64,000 nt of DNA from the NCBI RefSeq assembly GCF_002884975.1, contig NZ_PJKB01000002.1:248001-312000 (forward strand), given 5' to 3'. The DNA is from Akkermansia muciniphila. GTDB taxonomy: Bacteria; Verrucomicrobiota; Verrucomicrobiia; Verrucomicrobiales; Akkermansiaceae. Each line of letters begins with the position of its first letter. Position 1 is the first letter of the stretch. The position numbers and the translations under genes were made by a program. Under the pieces are notes generated by a model. The model worked only from the letters and a program-made list of their open reading frames with translations. It ran no database searches and was not told the origin of the DNA. Positions 54,886 through 64,000 of the stretch are shown piece by piece.

Positions 54886-55842
54886 ATGCAAAAAGTTCGG
54901 CAGCCCGTGGGTATGGCGTTGATGATTCTGGCTTTTCTGTCCGCCATTTACGGGACGTTCCCTTGGGGAATGGCCCTGGGCTCCTTGTTGTTCCTGCTGG
55001 GGGTGATCGTGGCGGTCAGCCGTTTTTCCGCCATTGTCTGGTCGTGGTGCCTGTTTGCCCTGGGGATTTACCTGGCCGCGCCTTTCATCTGGATGTGGAA
55101 TCCGGATTATTTCTTCAGCCGTCCGTTTGACCTCCTGTTGGTAAGCGGCTGTTTGGTGGGCAGCCTGGTTCTGCTTACGGTCCGGTTTGCGGTGGTTCCC
55201 GTGCTGTGGCCTAAAATTGTACGCCATTTTGTCAAGGGAGGCCCTACGCTGGAAGACCTGGCCCCGGAAAAGGGAAAGACGGTGGCGGAACTCCGGAACG
55301 GCATTGAACACAGGCAGGTGAACTTTCTGTTCGGGCATGCGGATGAAGAGCTTGTGGAAAAATGGGGGAAAATAGCCCAGGGCATCGCGGCGCTTTCCAA
55401 AAGCCGCAGGCGGCTGACGGCGTGGGTAGTGGGTGTTCTGCTGGTCTGGCCTGTGGCCGTATTCTTCCTTTCCGGGGGAATGGGCGGCGCGCTGGACCGG
55501 GACATTGACCGCATGTGGGAAACGCGTCCGTTCCGGAACGGCATGGTGGTCTCCAGCCCTGCGGCCATGAATGCGGCAAGGCGCGTGTTCAGGGATGACC
55601 GCGCCCTGCGGGGGCTGACGATGGAACAGGCGCGTACGTGGTTGAAAACGGACCGCAGGAATGCCGCTTTCAAACTGGGCAAGCCGCGGTATGATTTTGA
55701 AAAGGATGAAACCGTGATGGTGCTTTCAGATGGGCGGGACTCCATCCGCCTGGTGGCGGTCTTCAATGACGCCGGGCAGATTATCCATTCCTGGCCGGAA
55801 GAATACATGACCCTGATGGTCAGGGATCTGGAGAAAGATTAA
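54886..55842 (+). CDS. Membrane protein of unknown function
   Basis: 318 residues from the ATG at 54886 (a GTG at 54811 would add 25 residues and lies upstream of the predicted promoter). Three or four hydrophobic segments in the first 105 residues (GMALMILAFLSAIYG, MALGSLLFLLGVIVAV, LFALGIYLAAPFIWMW, LLLVSGCLVGSLVLLTVRF). A charged middle part follows, then another helix (LTAWVVGVLLVWPVAVFFLSG) and a soluble C-terminal domain (about 215-318) ending in a SWPEEYM-containing strand/helix. The C-terminal domain suggests a small folded sensor or binding module. No family recognised. Confidence 0.7.
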   Translation: MQKVRQPVGMALMILAFLSAIYGTFPWGMALGSLLFLLGVIVAVSRFSAIVWSWCLFALGIYLAAPFIWMWNPDYFFSRPFDLLLVSGCLVGSLVLLTVRFAVVPVLWPKIVRHFVKGGPTLEDLAPEKGKTVAELRNGIEHRQVNFLFGHADEELVEKWGKIAQGIAALSKSRRRLTAWVVGVLLVWPVAVFFLSGGMGGALDRDIDRMWETRPFRNGMVVSSPAAMNAARRVFRDDRALRGLTMEQARTWLKTDRRNAAFKLGKPRYDFEKDETVMVLSDGRDSIRLVAVFNDAGQIIHSWPEEYMTLMVRDLEKD

Positions 55843-55896
55843 GTACGGAACACTAAAGGGAAAAGTTTATATGCGGCCTTTAGTGCTTCGTAATTA
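55840..55896. repeat. Imperfect 20-base inverted repeat between convergent genes
   Basis: TAAGTACGGAACACTAAAGG (55840-55859) pairs with CCTTTAGTGCTTCGTAATTA (55877-55896) with a few mismatches and a 17-base loop. It may end transcription from both sides, though there is no T-run. Confidence 0.4.
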
Positions 55897-55917
55897 AGGG
55901 AATCCGGAGAATTTCCG

Positions 55918-56748
55918 TTACAGCGTACGTTTTTGCGGGGGCGTGAGGTTCAACCTTCCTTCACTGATGTGAATGCCCATGCCGCTTTCCTCAATCATGT
56001 GGATGAGCGGAAGGTACGCCTGGAGCAGGTTTTCAAACGCGGGAAGGAGAAAGATCATGTAGCCCTGGGGAACGGAAAGTTTGCCGATGGTTCCCCCCAC
56101 GTGGATGCCGCCCGGCAGGGTTTCGTCATTGTAGAATTCAAAGCGCGTCTGCACCGCCATGTAATTGTGAGGGTCCATGGACTGGAAGGGCGTCAGGAAC
56201 AGGGAAATCGTCTGGCGGGAGTCGATGCCCGTGTAGCGTTCTATGATGATTTCCATGCAGCCTTCCCCAATCGTGCCGTCCGGCTGCTCCTTGCCGCCGT
56301 GAAGACGGACGCCCACGGCGGGATTGGTGGCGAAGATGGCCAGGGCCCCATGCTGCTGGGGATGGACGGAGGAGGCGAGGTAGCGGTTGATGTCTTCTTC
56401 CGAGAAGGAAACGGAGGCGTCCCGGCTGATGGCCTGTTTCAGGATTTTGGGGATGTCCGGGGCATTTTCCTTCTGGCGGAAGCCGGGAAGCTCAGCCGTA
56501 TTCTGCGGGCGCCAGGAGGAATACACCAGCCAGGAAATGGCCGCCAGAATGGCTATGGTGAACAGGAAGATGAGGTTGCCGATCAGGGAGAAGGGCGTTT
56601 TTTCACGGACGGGTTTCTCTTCGCTGGCCTGTTCCTCCGGATCGTAGAAATGTTCCACGATGTTTTCATGGTCCGGCAGGTCGTGCAGGGGTTCCCTGCT
56701 GGCGGAGTCGTTCCGGGGGGCGCCTTCGTTGTCGGAGGGGGTGGGCAT
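55918..56748 (-). CDS. Single-pass membrane protein of unknown function
   Basis: 276 residues from the ATG at 56748 (MPTPSDNEG); the longer open frame is antisense-like sequence inside menB. Acidic cytoplasmic N-terminus (DHENIVEHFYDPEEQ), a transmembrane helix at about 56-78 (NLIFLFTIAILAAISWLVY), then a periplasmic domain of about 195 residues (SFSEEDINRYLASSV, GVRLHGGKEQPDG, TISLFLTPF, GGIHVGGTIGKLSVPQGYM). It lies 14 bases after menB, so co-transcribed. No family recognised. Confidence 0.7.
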   Translation of the reverse strand: MPTPSDNEGAPRNDSASREPLHDLPDHENIVEHFYDPEEQASEEKPVREKTPFSLIGNLIFLFTIAILAAISWLVYSSWRPQNTAELPGFRQKENAPDIPKILKQAISRDASVSFSEEDINRYLASSVHPQQHGALAIFATNPAVGVRLHGGKEQPDGTIGEGCMEIIIERYTGIDSRQTISLFLTPFQSMDPHNYMAVQTRFEFYNDETLPGGIHVGGTIGKLSVPQGYMIFLLPAFENLLQAYLPLIHMIEESGMGIHISEGRLNLTPPQKRTL

Positions 56749-56762
56749 AGGACGGAGGGGGG

Positions 56763-57587
56763 TTACGGGAGCCTGGGGAATTTGGAGAAATCCGGGGCGC
56801 GCTTTTCCACGAAGGCGTTTTTGCCTTCCTTGGCCTCCTCGCTCATGTAATAGAGCAGGGTGGCGTTGCCTGCCAGGTCCAGCAGGCCCATCTGTCCGTC
56901 GCAGTCCGCGTTCAGGGAGGCCTTCAGGCAGCGGAGCGCCAGGGGGCTGTGCCGGAGCATCTGGCGGCACCAGGAGAGGGTTTCCTCTTCCAGCTTTTCC
57001 AGGGGAACCACGGTGTTGACCAGCCCCATGTCCAGCGCCTGCTGCGCATCATACTGGCGGCACAGGTACCAGATTTCCCGCGCTTTTTTCTGCCCCACGA
57101 TGCGCGCCAGGTAGGAGGAGCCGAGCCCTCCGTCAAAGGAGCCCACCTTGGGCCCCGTCTGGCCGAATTTGGCGTTGTCCGCGGCGATGGTGAGGTCACA
57201 GACGACGTGGAGAACATGGCCCCCGCCGATGGCGTAGCCTGCCACCATGGCGACGACGGGCTTGGGCATCGTGCGGATGGTGCGCTGCACGTCCAGGATG
57301 TTCAGGCGGGGCACGCCGTCTTCACCGATGTAGCCGGCGTTTCCGCGCACCTTCTGGTCGCCCCCGGAACAGAAGGCGTCCGGGCCTTCCCCGGTCAGGA
57401 TGACCACGCCCACCTTGGGGTCTTCATGGGCGGCGTTGAGGGCATTGAGCATTTCATTCACGGTCTGGGGGCGGAAAGCGTTGCGGACATGGGGGCGGTT
57501 GATCGTGATTTTCGCGATGCTGCCGTCGTCCGTTGTCTCATACTTGATATCCGTATATTCCCTGGCGGTGGTCCATTGTGCGCTCAT
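56763..57587 (-). CDS. menB: 1,4-dihydroxy-2-naphthoyl-CoA synthase
   Basis: 274 residues from the ATG at 57587. A crotonase-fold enzyme closing the naphthoquinone ring in menaquinone synthesis. MenB-type motifs: [75 protein letters not shown] and [21 protein letters not shown]. The Gly in the GGDQ loop is typical of bicarbonate-dependent or related MenB subtypes. No other men gene is in the window. Confidence 0.95.
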   Translation of the reverse strand: MSAQWTTAREYTDIKYETTDDGSIAKITINRPHVRNAFRPQTVNEMLNALNAAHEDPKVGVVILTGEGPDAFCSGGDQKVRGNAGYIGEDGVPRLNILDVQRTIRTMPKPVVAMVAGYAIGGGHVLHVVCDLTIAADNAKFGQTGPKVGSFDGGLGSSYLARIVGQKKAREIWYLCRQYDAQQALDMGLVNTVVPLEKLEEETLSWCRQMLRHSPLALRCLKASLNADCDGQMGLLDLAGNATLLYYMSEEAKEGKNAFVEKRAPDFSKFPRLP

Positions 57588-57793
57588 GCGGACTACTTTA
57601 ATAAGGCGCCCGTTAATGGGAAGCTTAAAATGTGCCGTGTCCGGGTCTGGGCGGGGAAATGCAGGGAGGAAGCAGCGCATGCGTTTTTTACTGCGCCTTC
57701 CGGGAGATACGCATGGCGGGCGCCGTGTTTGTGACGGAAACTGGCGGCATTTGTAATTTACGGCATGCGCTTCTGTGCTACATTGGGAACGGT

Positions 57794-58870
57794 ATGATAC
57801 ATGACCTACTGGTGAGCGGCATGACGGTGTTTCCCGGGAGTGAACATTTTGAGTTTGTTCCGGGAATCAATGTGGTGGTGGGCGGCAATGATTCCGGCAA
57901 GAGCCATCTGCTGAAGCTGTGCTATACCGTAGCCAAATGGAGCGCGGACGGAGGCAGGAAGTCCCTGCCGGAGAAGTGGGCGGAGGAGCAGAGGCTCCGG
58001 AAGGACCTGATGCGGGTATTCGCGTCCCGCGGCCTGGCCGGGCTGACCGCCCGGAACCGCGGCAACGCCCACGCCCATGTGGAGGCTTCCATGGAAGGGG
58101 AAGGCGTGCCGGAGGGCATGGGGAACCTGGTGTTTGATTTCAAGGCGGGGCATGAGGAGGAGGGGCTGACCATTCAGGAAATGCCCCTGCGCTTCCTGAA
58201 CGTGCCGGTGGTGTTCCTTGCGGCGCGGGAGGTGCTGACCATTTATCCGAGCTTCGTGCAGGTGGGAAGCAGGTTTCCGGAGTTCCTGGACGGCGGAAGC
58301 TGGGACCTCTGCCGCTACCTTGATGCGGATGCGGCGGCGGAACCCATCAGTACGGATGCCGGGCGCGTGGTCGCCAGGCTGGAAAAGATCATCGGCGGGC
58401 AGGTGGTGAAGCGTGACGGGCGCTTCTTCCTGCAGCGCCCCGGCCAGGAGCCGATTGAGATGAGCCTGGTGGCGGAAGGCTTCAAAAGGCTGGGCACGCT
58501 GAGCTACCTGATCCGCAACGGTTCCGTGAAGAGAGGCTCCGTGCTGTTCTGGGATGAGCCGGAAATGAACCTGAACGCCTCCCATCTGCCCGTGCTGGTG
58601 AAAACCCTGACGGGGCTTGCCAAAACGGGGGTGCAGGTGATTCTGTCTTCCCACAGCCTGTTCCTGCTGCGGGAGCTGATGATTCAACTGTCCGAGCCGC
58701 GCAACGCGATGGTGCAGAGAAAGTTTTTCGGAATGAGCGTTCCGCGTGGAGACCGTTCCGGGGTAAGGGTTTCCTGGGGGGAATCCCTGGAGGATGTGGG
58801 GCCTATCGAGTCTCTTGAAGCGGAAATCGAGCAGGCGGACAGGTATTTGAAGCTGAGCTATGAGTCATAA
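57794..58870 (+). CDS. AAA (AAA_21/OLD-type) ATPase of a two-gene cassette
   Basis: 358 residues from the ATG at 57794; the frame is open further upstream without homology. SMC/ABC-type ATPase: Walker A GGNDSGKS (30-37), a signature-like S224LVAEGFKRL, Walker B LFWDEPE (251-257) and the His loop SSHS (H287). The insert between Walker A and signature is short, with no SMC hinge and no TOPRIM domain. This class of ATPase often drives nucleases in anti-phage systems (Septu, PARIS, OLD). It overlaps a nuclease-like gene by 11 bases. Defence is inferred from the pairing. Confidence 0.82.
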   Translation: MIHDLLVSGMTVFPGSEHFEFVPGINVVVGGNDSGKSHLLKLCYTVAKWSADGGRKSLPEKWAEEQRLRKDLMRVFASRGLAGLTARNRGNAHAHVEASMEGEGVPEGMGNLVFDFKAGHEEEGLTIQEMPLRFLNVPVVFLAAREVLTIYPSFVQVGSRFPEFLDGGSWDLCRYLDADAAAEPISTDAGRVVARLEKIIGGQVVKRDGRFFLQRPGQEPIEMSLVAEGFKRLGTLSYLIRNGSVKRGSVLFWDEPEMNLNASHLPVLVKTLTGLAKTGVQVILSSHSLFLLRELMIQLSEPRNAMVQRKFFGMSVPRGDRSGVRVSWGESLEDVGPIESLEAEIEQADRYLKLSYES

Positions 58871-59657
58871 GCCGTCAGAAGCTCATTACGTGGAGGGAGT
58901 CCACCGTTTCTGGATCGATGAAGGCTACGTCGTGTGCCGCATTGAGTGCTCGGACTATTATTCCCGGCAGGCGCAGAATTTCTGCGGGGGATGCAAGGAA
59001 ATGGACTTCCTGCTGTACCATCCGGGACGCCGGGACCTGTGGCTGGTGGAGGTGAAGGATTACCGCTTTGATGCCCGGCCCAAGGTGGGGGAACTGGTCT
59101 GCGCCCTGAGCCGCAAGGTCAGGGATACGATGTTCCTGCTCCGGGCCGCTTCCGTAGCCGCTCCGGATGAAGAGCCGGCGGAGGGCGTCTCCCTGAGGGA
59201 TTTTTCCATTCTGGCCTCGGAGGCGGAAACGCTTCACCTGGCTTTTCTTCTGGAGATGGGCATGGGCGGCGTCTGGACGGACGGCGGCCTGCTGGCGAAC
59301 GTCAAGAACCTGCTGGTGGCTTCCATGCGTTTTCTGGATGCTGAGCTGATCTGCGCGCCGATCACGTATCCCCACCGCATCGGCCCCTGGCGCGTGACGT
59401 CGGCCCATGGGGAGGTAAGCAAGCGGGTGGAAATCCGCCGGGCCAGGAAACTGGCGGAAATTCAGGAACAGCGGCGTCAGGAAAGGCTGAAAGTCCAGGA
59501 GGAGCGCGCGTGGCAGGAAAAGAGCCGTGAGGGGAGCGGCTTTCACGCGGCCGGAACGGAGGGGAAGACGCCCCAGTGGAAATTGCGCCTCCAGCAGCGC
59601 ATGAACGGGGAAACCGCCAATCACGAGGGACGACGCAGAAAAAGGAAACGGGACTGA
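58860..59657 (+). CDS. PD-(D/E)XK nuclease-like partner protein
   Basis: 265 residues. The N-terminal half has the restriction-endonuclease-like core: a helix (VEGVHRFWIDEG), D49 in KEMDFLLY, then E64-V-K66 in LWLVEVKDYRF, i.e. D-x14-ExK. A central helical part follows. The C-terminus is a charged coiled coil (RRARKLAEIQEQRRQERLK) and a very basic tail (EGRRRKRKRD) suited to binding DNA. It overlaps the ATPase gene by 11 bases, so the two products are probably made and work together. No known family name recognised. Confidence 0.7.
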   Translation: MSHKPSEAHYVEGVHRFWIDEGYVVCRIECSDYYSRQAQNFCGGCKEMDFLLYHPGRRDLWLVEVKDYRFDARPKVGELVCALSRKVRDTMFLLRAASVAAPDEEPAEGVSLRDFSILASEAETLHLAFLLEMGMGGVWTDGGLLANVKNLLVASMRFLDAELICAPITYPHRIGPWRVTSAHGEVSKRVEIRRARKLAEIQEQRRQERLKVQEERAWQEKSREGSGFHAAGTEGKTPQWKLRLQQRMNGETANHEGRRRKRKRD

Positions 59658-59823
59658 CTCCCGCGCTGTCTATTGCCTCATTGCCGGAAGGCTCTTCTCC
59701 GCCCGGAACAGTCTGGCGCCTTCCTGCGCCGGCTGTATGGCATGTCTCGGAAAAAAGTTTTATTTTACAAGGACTCGCGTATCATGCCGCCCGATTCATT
59801 AACTTCTGTGTGCTAACCACATT

Positions 59824-62247
<2,424 letters not shown>

Positions 62248-62253
62248 TTTAAC

Positions 62254-62619
62254 ATGGAAAAAATCAATATGGTAGCCAATGATGCGATGGAACTGGCCAG
62301 GATGTGCGCCCGCGCCGCGGATGAAGCCAAGGCTGAAAATGTGAAGGTGTACGACCTGCGCGGCATGTCTTCCCTGACGGATTTCATGGTGGTGTGTACG
62401 GGCCTGTCCGTTCCCCACCTGCGCGCCGTCATCCGGGGCGTGGAGGAAGCCGTTCAGGAAAAAACGGGAGTTCTCCCCACCTATGTGGAAGACACGCCCG
62501 TGGCGCTGTGGTCCGTAGTGGACTACATTGACGTGATGGTCCACATCATGGGGCAGGAAACGCGTGAGTTCTACGGAATGGATACCCTGTGGAAGGATGC
62601 CCCCGTGGTGGAATATTAA
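62254..62619 (+). CDS. rsfS: Ribosomal silencing factor RsfS
   Basis: 121 residues, RsfS/YbeB/Iojap family. It binds ribosomal protein uL14 and blocks subunit joining when nutrients are short. Family motifs: VKVYDLRGMSSLTDFMVVCTGLSVPHLRAV and WSVVDYIDVMVHIMGQETREFYGMDTLW. It starts 6 bases after ftsH, an arrangement suggesting co-transcription. A perfect terminator follows. Confidence 0.94.
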   Translation: MEKINMVANDAMELARMCARAADEAKAENVKVYDLRGMSSLTDFMVVCTGLSVPHLRAVIRGVEEAVQEKTGVLPTYVEDTPVALWSVVDYIDVMVHIMGQETREFYGMDTLWKDAPVVEY

Positions 62620-62642
62620 CCTCTTGTGATTCGGTTTTTCCT

Positions 62643-62678
62643 GCCGTGCCGCTGCCTGCCAGCGGCACGGCTTTTTTA
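62643..62678 (+). terminator. Terminator of ftsH-rsfS
   Basis: A perfect 12-base stem GCCGTGCCGCTG (62643-62654) / CAGCGGCACGGC (62660-62671) followed by TTTTTT. Confidence 0.92.
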
Positions 62679-62707
62679 TTTTCTGGCGCTCCGGTATTGG
62701 GTTCTAA

Positions 62708-62723
62708 CAAGATTCCAATCTTG
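62708..62723. promoter_or_regulatory. Palindrome overlapping the mutS promoter
   Basis: CAAGATT-CC-AATCTTG, perfect 7-base arms, overlapping the first three bases of the predicted -35 box of mutS. Possible operator. Confidence 0.4.
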
Positions 62724-62749
62724 CCTTGGGAGCGGAACCGGATTACTCT
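62721..62749 (+). promoter_or_regulatory. Predicted promoter of mutS
   Basis: TTGCCT (62721-62726), a 17-base spacer and TACTCT (62744-62749), 13 bases before the ATG. Confidence 0.4.
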
Positions 62750-62762
62750 TCTACCGTCATTT

Positions 62763-64000
62763 ATGAGTAATTCCGGACCCACCGCAACCCCGATGATGGA
62801 GCAGTACCTTCGCATGAAGAAGGGTTTGCCGGAAGACGTCCTGCTGTTTTTCCGGATGGGGGACTTTTATGAGATGTTCTTTGAGGATGCCAAGGATGCG
62901 TCCTCCCTTCTGGGCCTGACGCTGACCAAGCGGCACGGCATTCCGATGTGCGGGGTTCCCCATCACAGCGCGGAAGGGTACATCGGACGCCTGGTGAAGG
63001 ACGGCAAGCGCGTGGCGATTGCGGAACAGACCACCCTGCCTCAGCCGGGCAAACTGGTGGAGCGGGAGATCACCCGCGTGATTTCCGCCGGAACTCTGGC
63101 GGACATGAACCTGCTGGACTCCTCCCGCCACAATTACATCGTGGCCCTGTACAAGGATAAAAAGCACTTCGGCCTGGCGTGCGTGGACCACACCACGGGG
63201 GAATTCTCCGTGGCCCAGTTTGAGCGCATGGACCTGCTTCTGGATGAGCTGTCCCGCATTAATCCTTCCGAGCTCCTGGTTAGTGACGAGCAGACGGACA
63301 GCTTCCCCGGCGCCCATCCCACGCTTTACTACGACGGGTACACGTTCCTGCCTTCCACGGCCATTCCCAATCTGCTGGGCCACTTCCGGGTGCATTCCCT
63401 GGACGGCTTCGGCTGCGGGGAGATGACCGCCGCCCTGGGCGCGTCCGGAGCCGTGCTTCATTACCTGGGCTACCAGCTCCGCCGGCCCACGGACCATCTG
63501 CGCCGCATTTCCGTGCGCGCCACGGAGAGCGCCGTGCTGATTGACCAGGCCAGCCAGAGAAACCTGGACCTGGTGGATTCCCGCGGCGGCGTGAAGCTTT
63601 CCCTGCTGGGAACCCTGGACAGGACGAGCACCCCGATGGGCGCGCGCAAGCTCCGGGACTGGCTGCTGCACCCCCTGTGCGATCTGGAAAAGCTCCAGGC
63701 GCGGCAGGAGATGATCGCCGTTTTACTGGAGGAGCCATACCTGATGAGCAAGCTCCGTGAGAGCCTGAAGAACGTCCGGGACATGGAGCGGCTGACGGGC
63801 CGCATTTCCCAGGGCGCCGGGAACGCCCGGGACCTTCAGGCGCTGGCCTCCTCCCTGAGCCGCATTCCCGCGCTCAGGGATGATCTGGAATCCCTGCCCG
63901 GAGACGGGGAGATGCTGGAAAGCATCCGTTCCCGCATGGGCTGTTTTGATGAGCTGGTGGACCTGCTCCAGCGCGCCCTGGTGGATGAACCGCCCGTGAC
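62763..64000 (+). CDS. mutS: DNA mismatch repair protein MutS, 3' partial
   Basis: The first 412 codons are in the window and the frame is open to the edge. The mismatch-recognition motif is FFRMGDFYEMFFEDA (the Phe-x-Glu that inserts at the mismatch). TLTKRHGIPMCGVPHHSAEGYIGRLV, AIAEQ and the connector and lever domain openings (LDLVDSRGGVKLSLLGTLDRTSTPMGARKLRDWLLHPL) follow. The ATPase domain lies beyond the window. It is separated from rsfS by a perfect terminator, so it has its own promoter. Confidence 0.95.
   Translation, partial: MSNSGPTATPMMEQYLRMKKGLPEDVLLFFRMGDFYEMFFEDAKDASSLLGLTLTKRHGIPMCGVPHHSAEGYIGRLVKDGKRVAIAEQTTLPQPGKLVEREITRVISAGTLADMNLLDSSRHNYIVALYKDKKHFGLACVDHTTGEFSVAQFERMDLLLDELSRINPSELLVSDEQTDSFPGAHPTLYYDGYTFLPSTAIPNLLGHFRVHSLDGFGCGEMTAALGASGAVLHYLGYQLRRPTDHLRRISVRATESAVLIDQASQRNLDLVDSRGGVKLSLLGTLDRTSTPMGARKLRDWLLHPLCDLEKLQARQEMIAVLLEEPYLMSKLRESLKNVRDMERLTGRISQGAGNARDLQALASSLSRIPALRDDLESLPGDGEMLESIRSRMGCFDELVDLLQRALVDEPPV

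Overview
The window reads as one ordinary, densely packed bacterial chromosome segment, fairly GC-rich (not counted), with no rRNA, tRNA, CRISPR array or insertion sequence that I could find. Several features point to a Verrucomicrobiota bacterium, most likely Akkermansia or a close relative. These are a Pmp-like autotransporter with FxxN/GGAI repeats (a PVC-superphylum trait), a type III glutamine synthetase, GDP-fucose genes, a 466-residue glutamate decarboxylase, weak or absent Shine-Dalgarno sequences, and many small secreted or lipoprotein genes without recognisable families. The organism assignment is inference.

Layout: 1-7.1 kb holds the end of a thioredoxin-like gene, a TetR regulator, thiE divergent from pyrD, dnaE and a GNAT acetyltransferase. 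7.2-10.9 kb is one large autotransporter on the minus strand. 11.3-12.8 kb is glutamate decarboxylase. 13.2-21.3 kb (minus strand) holds an amidase, manA, a PA14-like membrane protein, an NhaC-type antiporter, fcl and gmd (GDP-L-fucose synthesis) and carA. carB, glnN and, divergently, gltB follow, so 20-32 kb is a nitrogen and carbamoyl-phosphate block.

glnN and gltB are divergent. Each has a near-consensus sigma-54 (-24/-12) promoter, and two identical TTAC-N6-GTAA palindromes sit at the midpoint between them. A GAF-AAA-Fis sigma-54 activator is encoded at 39.1 kb, and a third TTAC-N6-GTAA lies upstream of it. I infer one circuit for ammonia assimilation.

31.9-36.3 kb carries three secreted or outer-membrane proteins of unknown role: a beta-propeller protein, a small partner that overlaps it, and a barrel. 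36.3-43.9 kb holds an M15 peptidase, a ClC channel with CBS domains, the activator overlapping a squalene/phytoene synthase gene, a GH75-like protein and an SDR. 44.2-48.4 kb has a DUF6941-like gene divergent from a very large FHA-like/ABC-G fusion transporter.

48.5-54.8 kb is a probable envelope export locus: three small lipoproteins whose lipobox Cys is always residue 25, an adaptor, an ATPase, an FtsX-type permease and a divergent TolC-like lipoprotein. 54.9-64 kb holds two membrane proteins, menB, a two-gene AAA ATPase plus PD-(D/E)XK nuclease cassette that looks like a defence module, ftsH, rsfS and the start of mutS. The two strongest candidates for undescribed biology are the ATPase/nuclease cassette and the lipoprotein-ABC-TolC locus. 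The best supported new regulatory observation is the glnN/gltB sigma-54 region.
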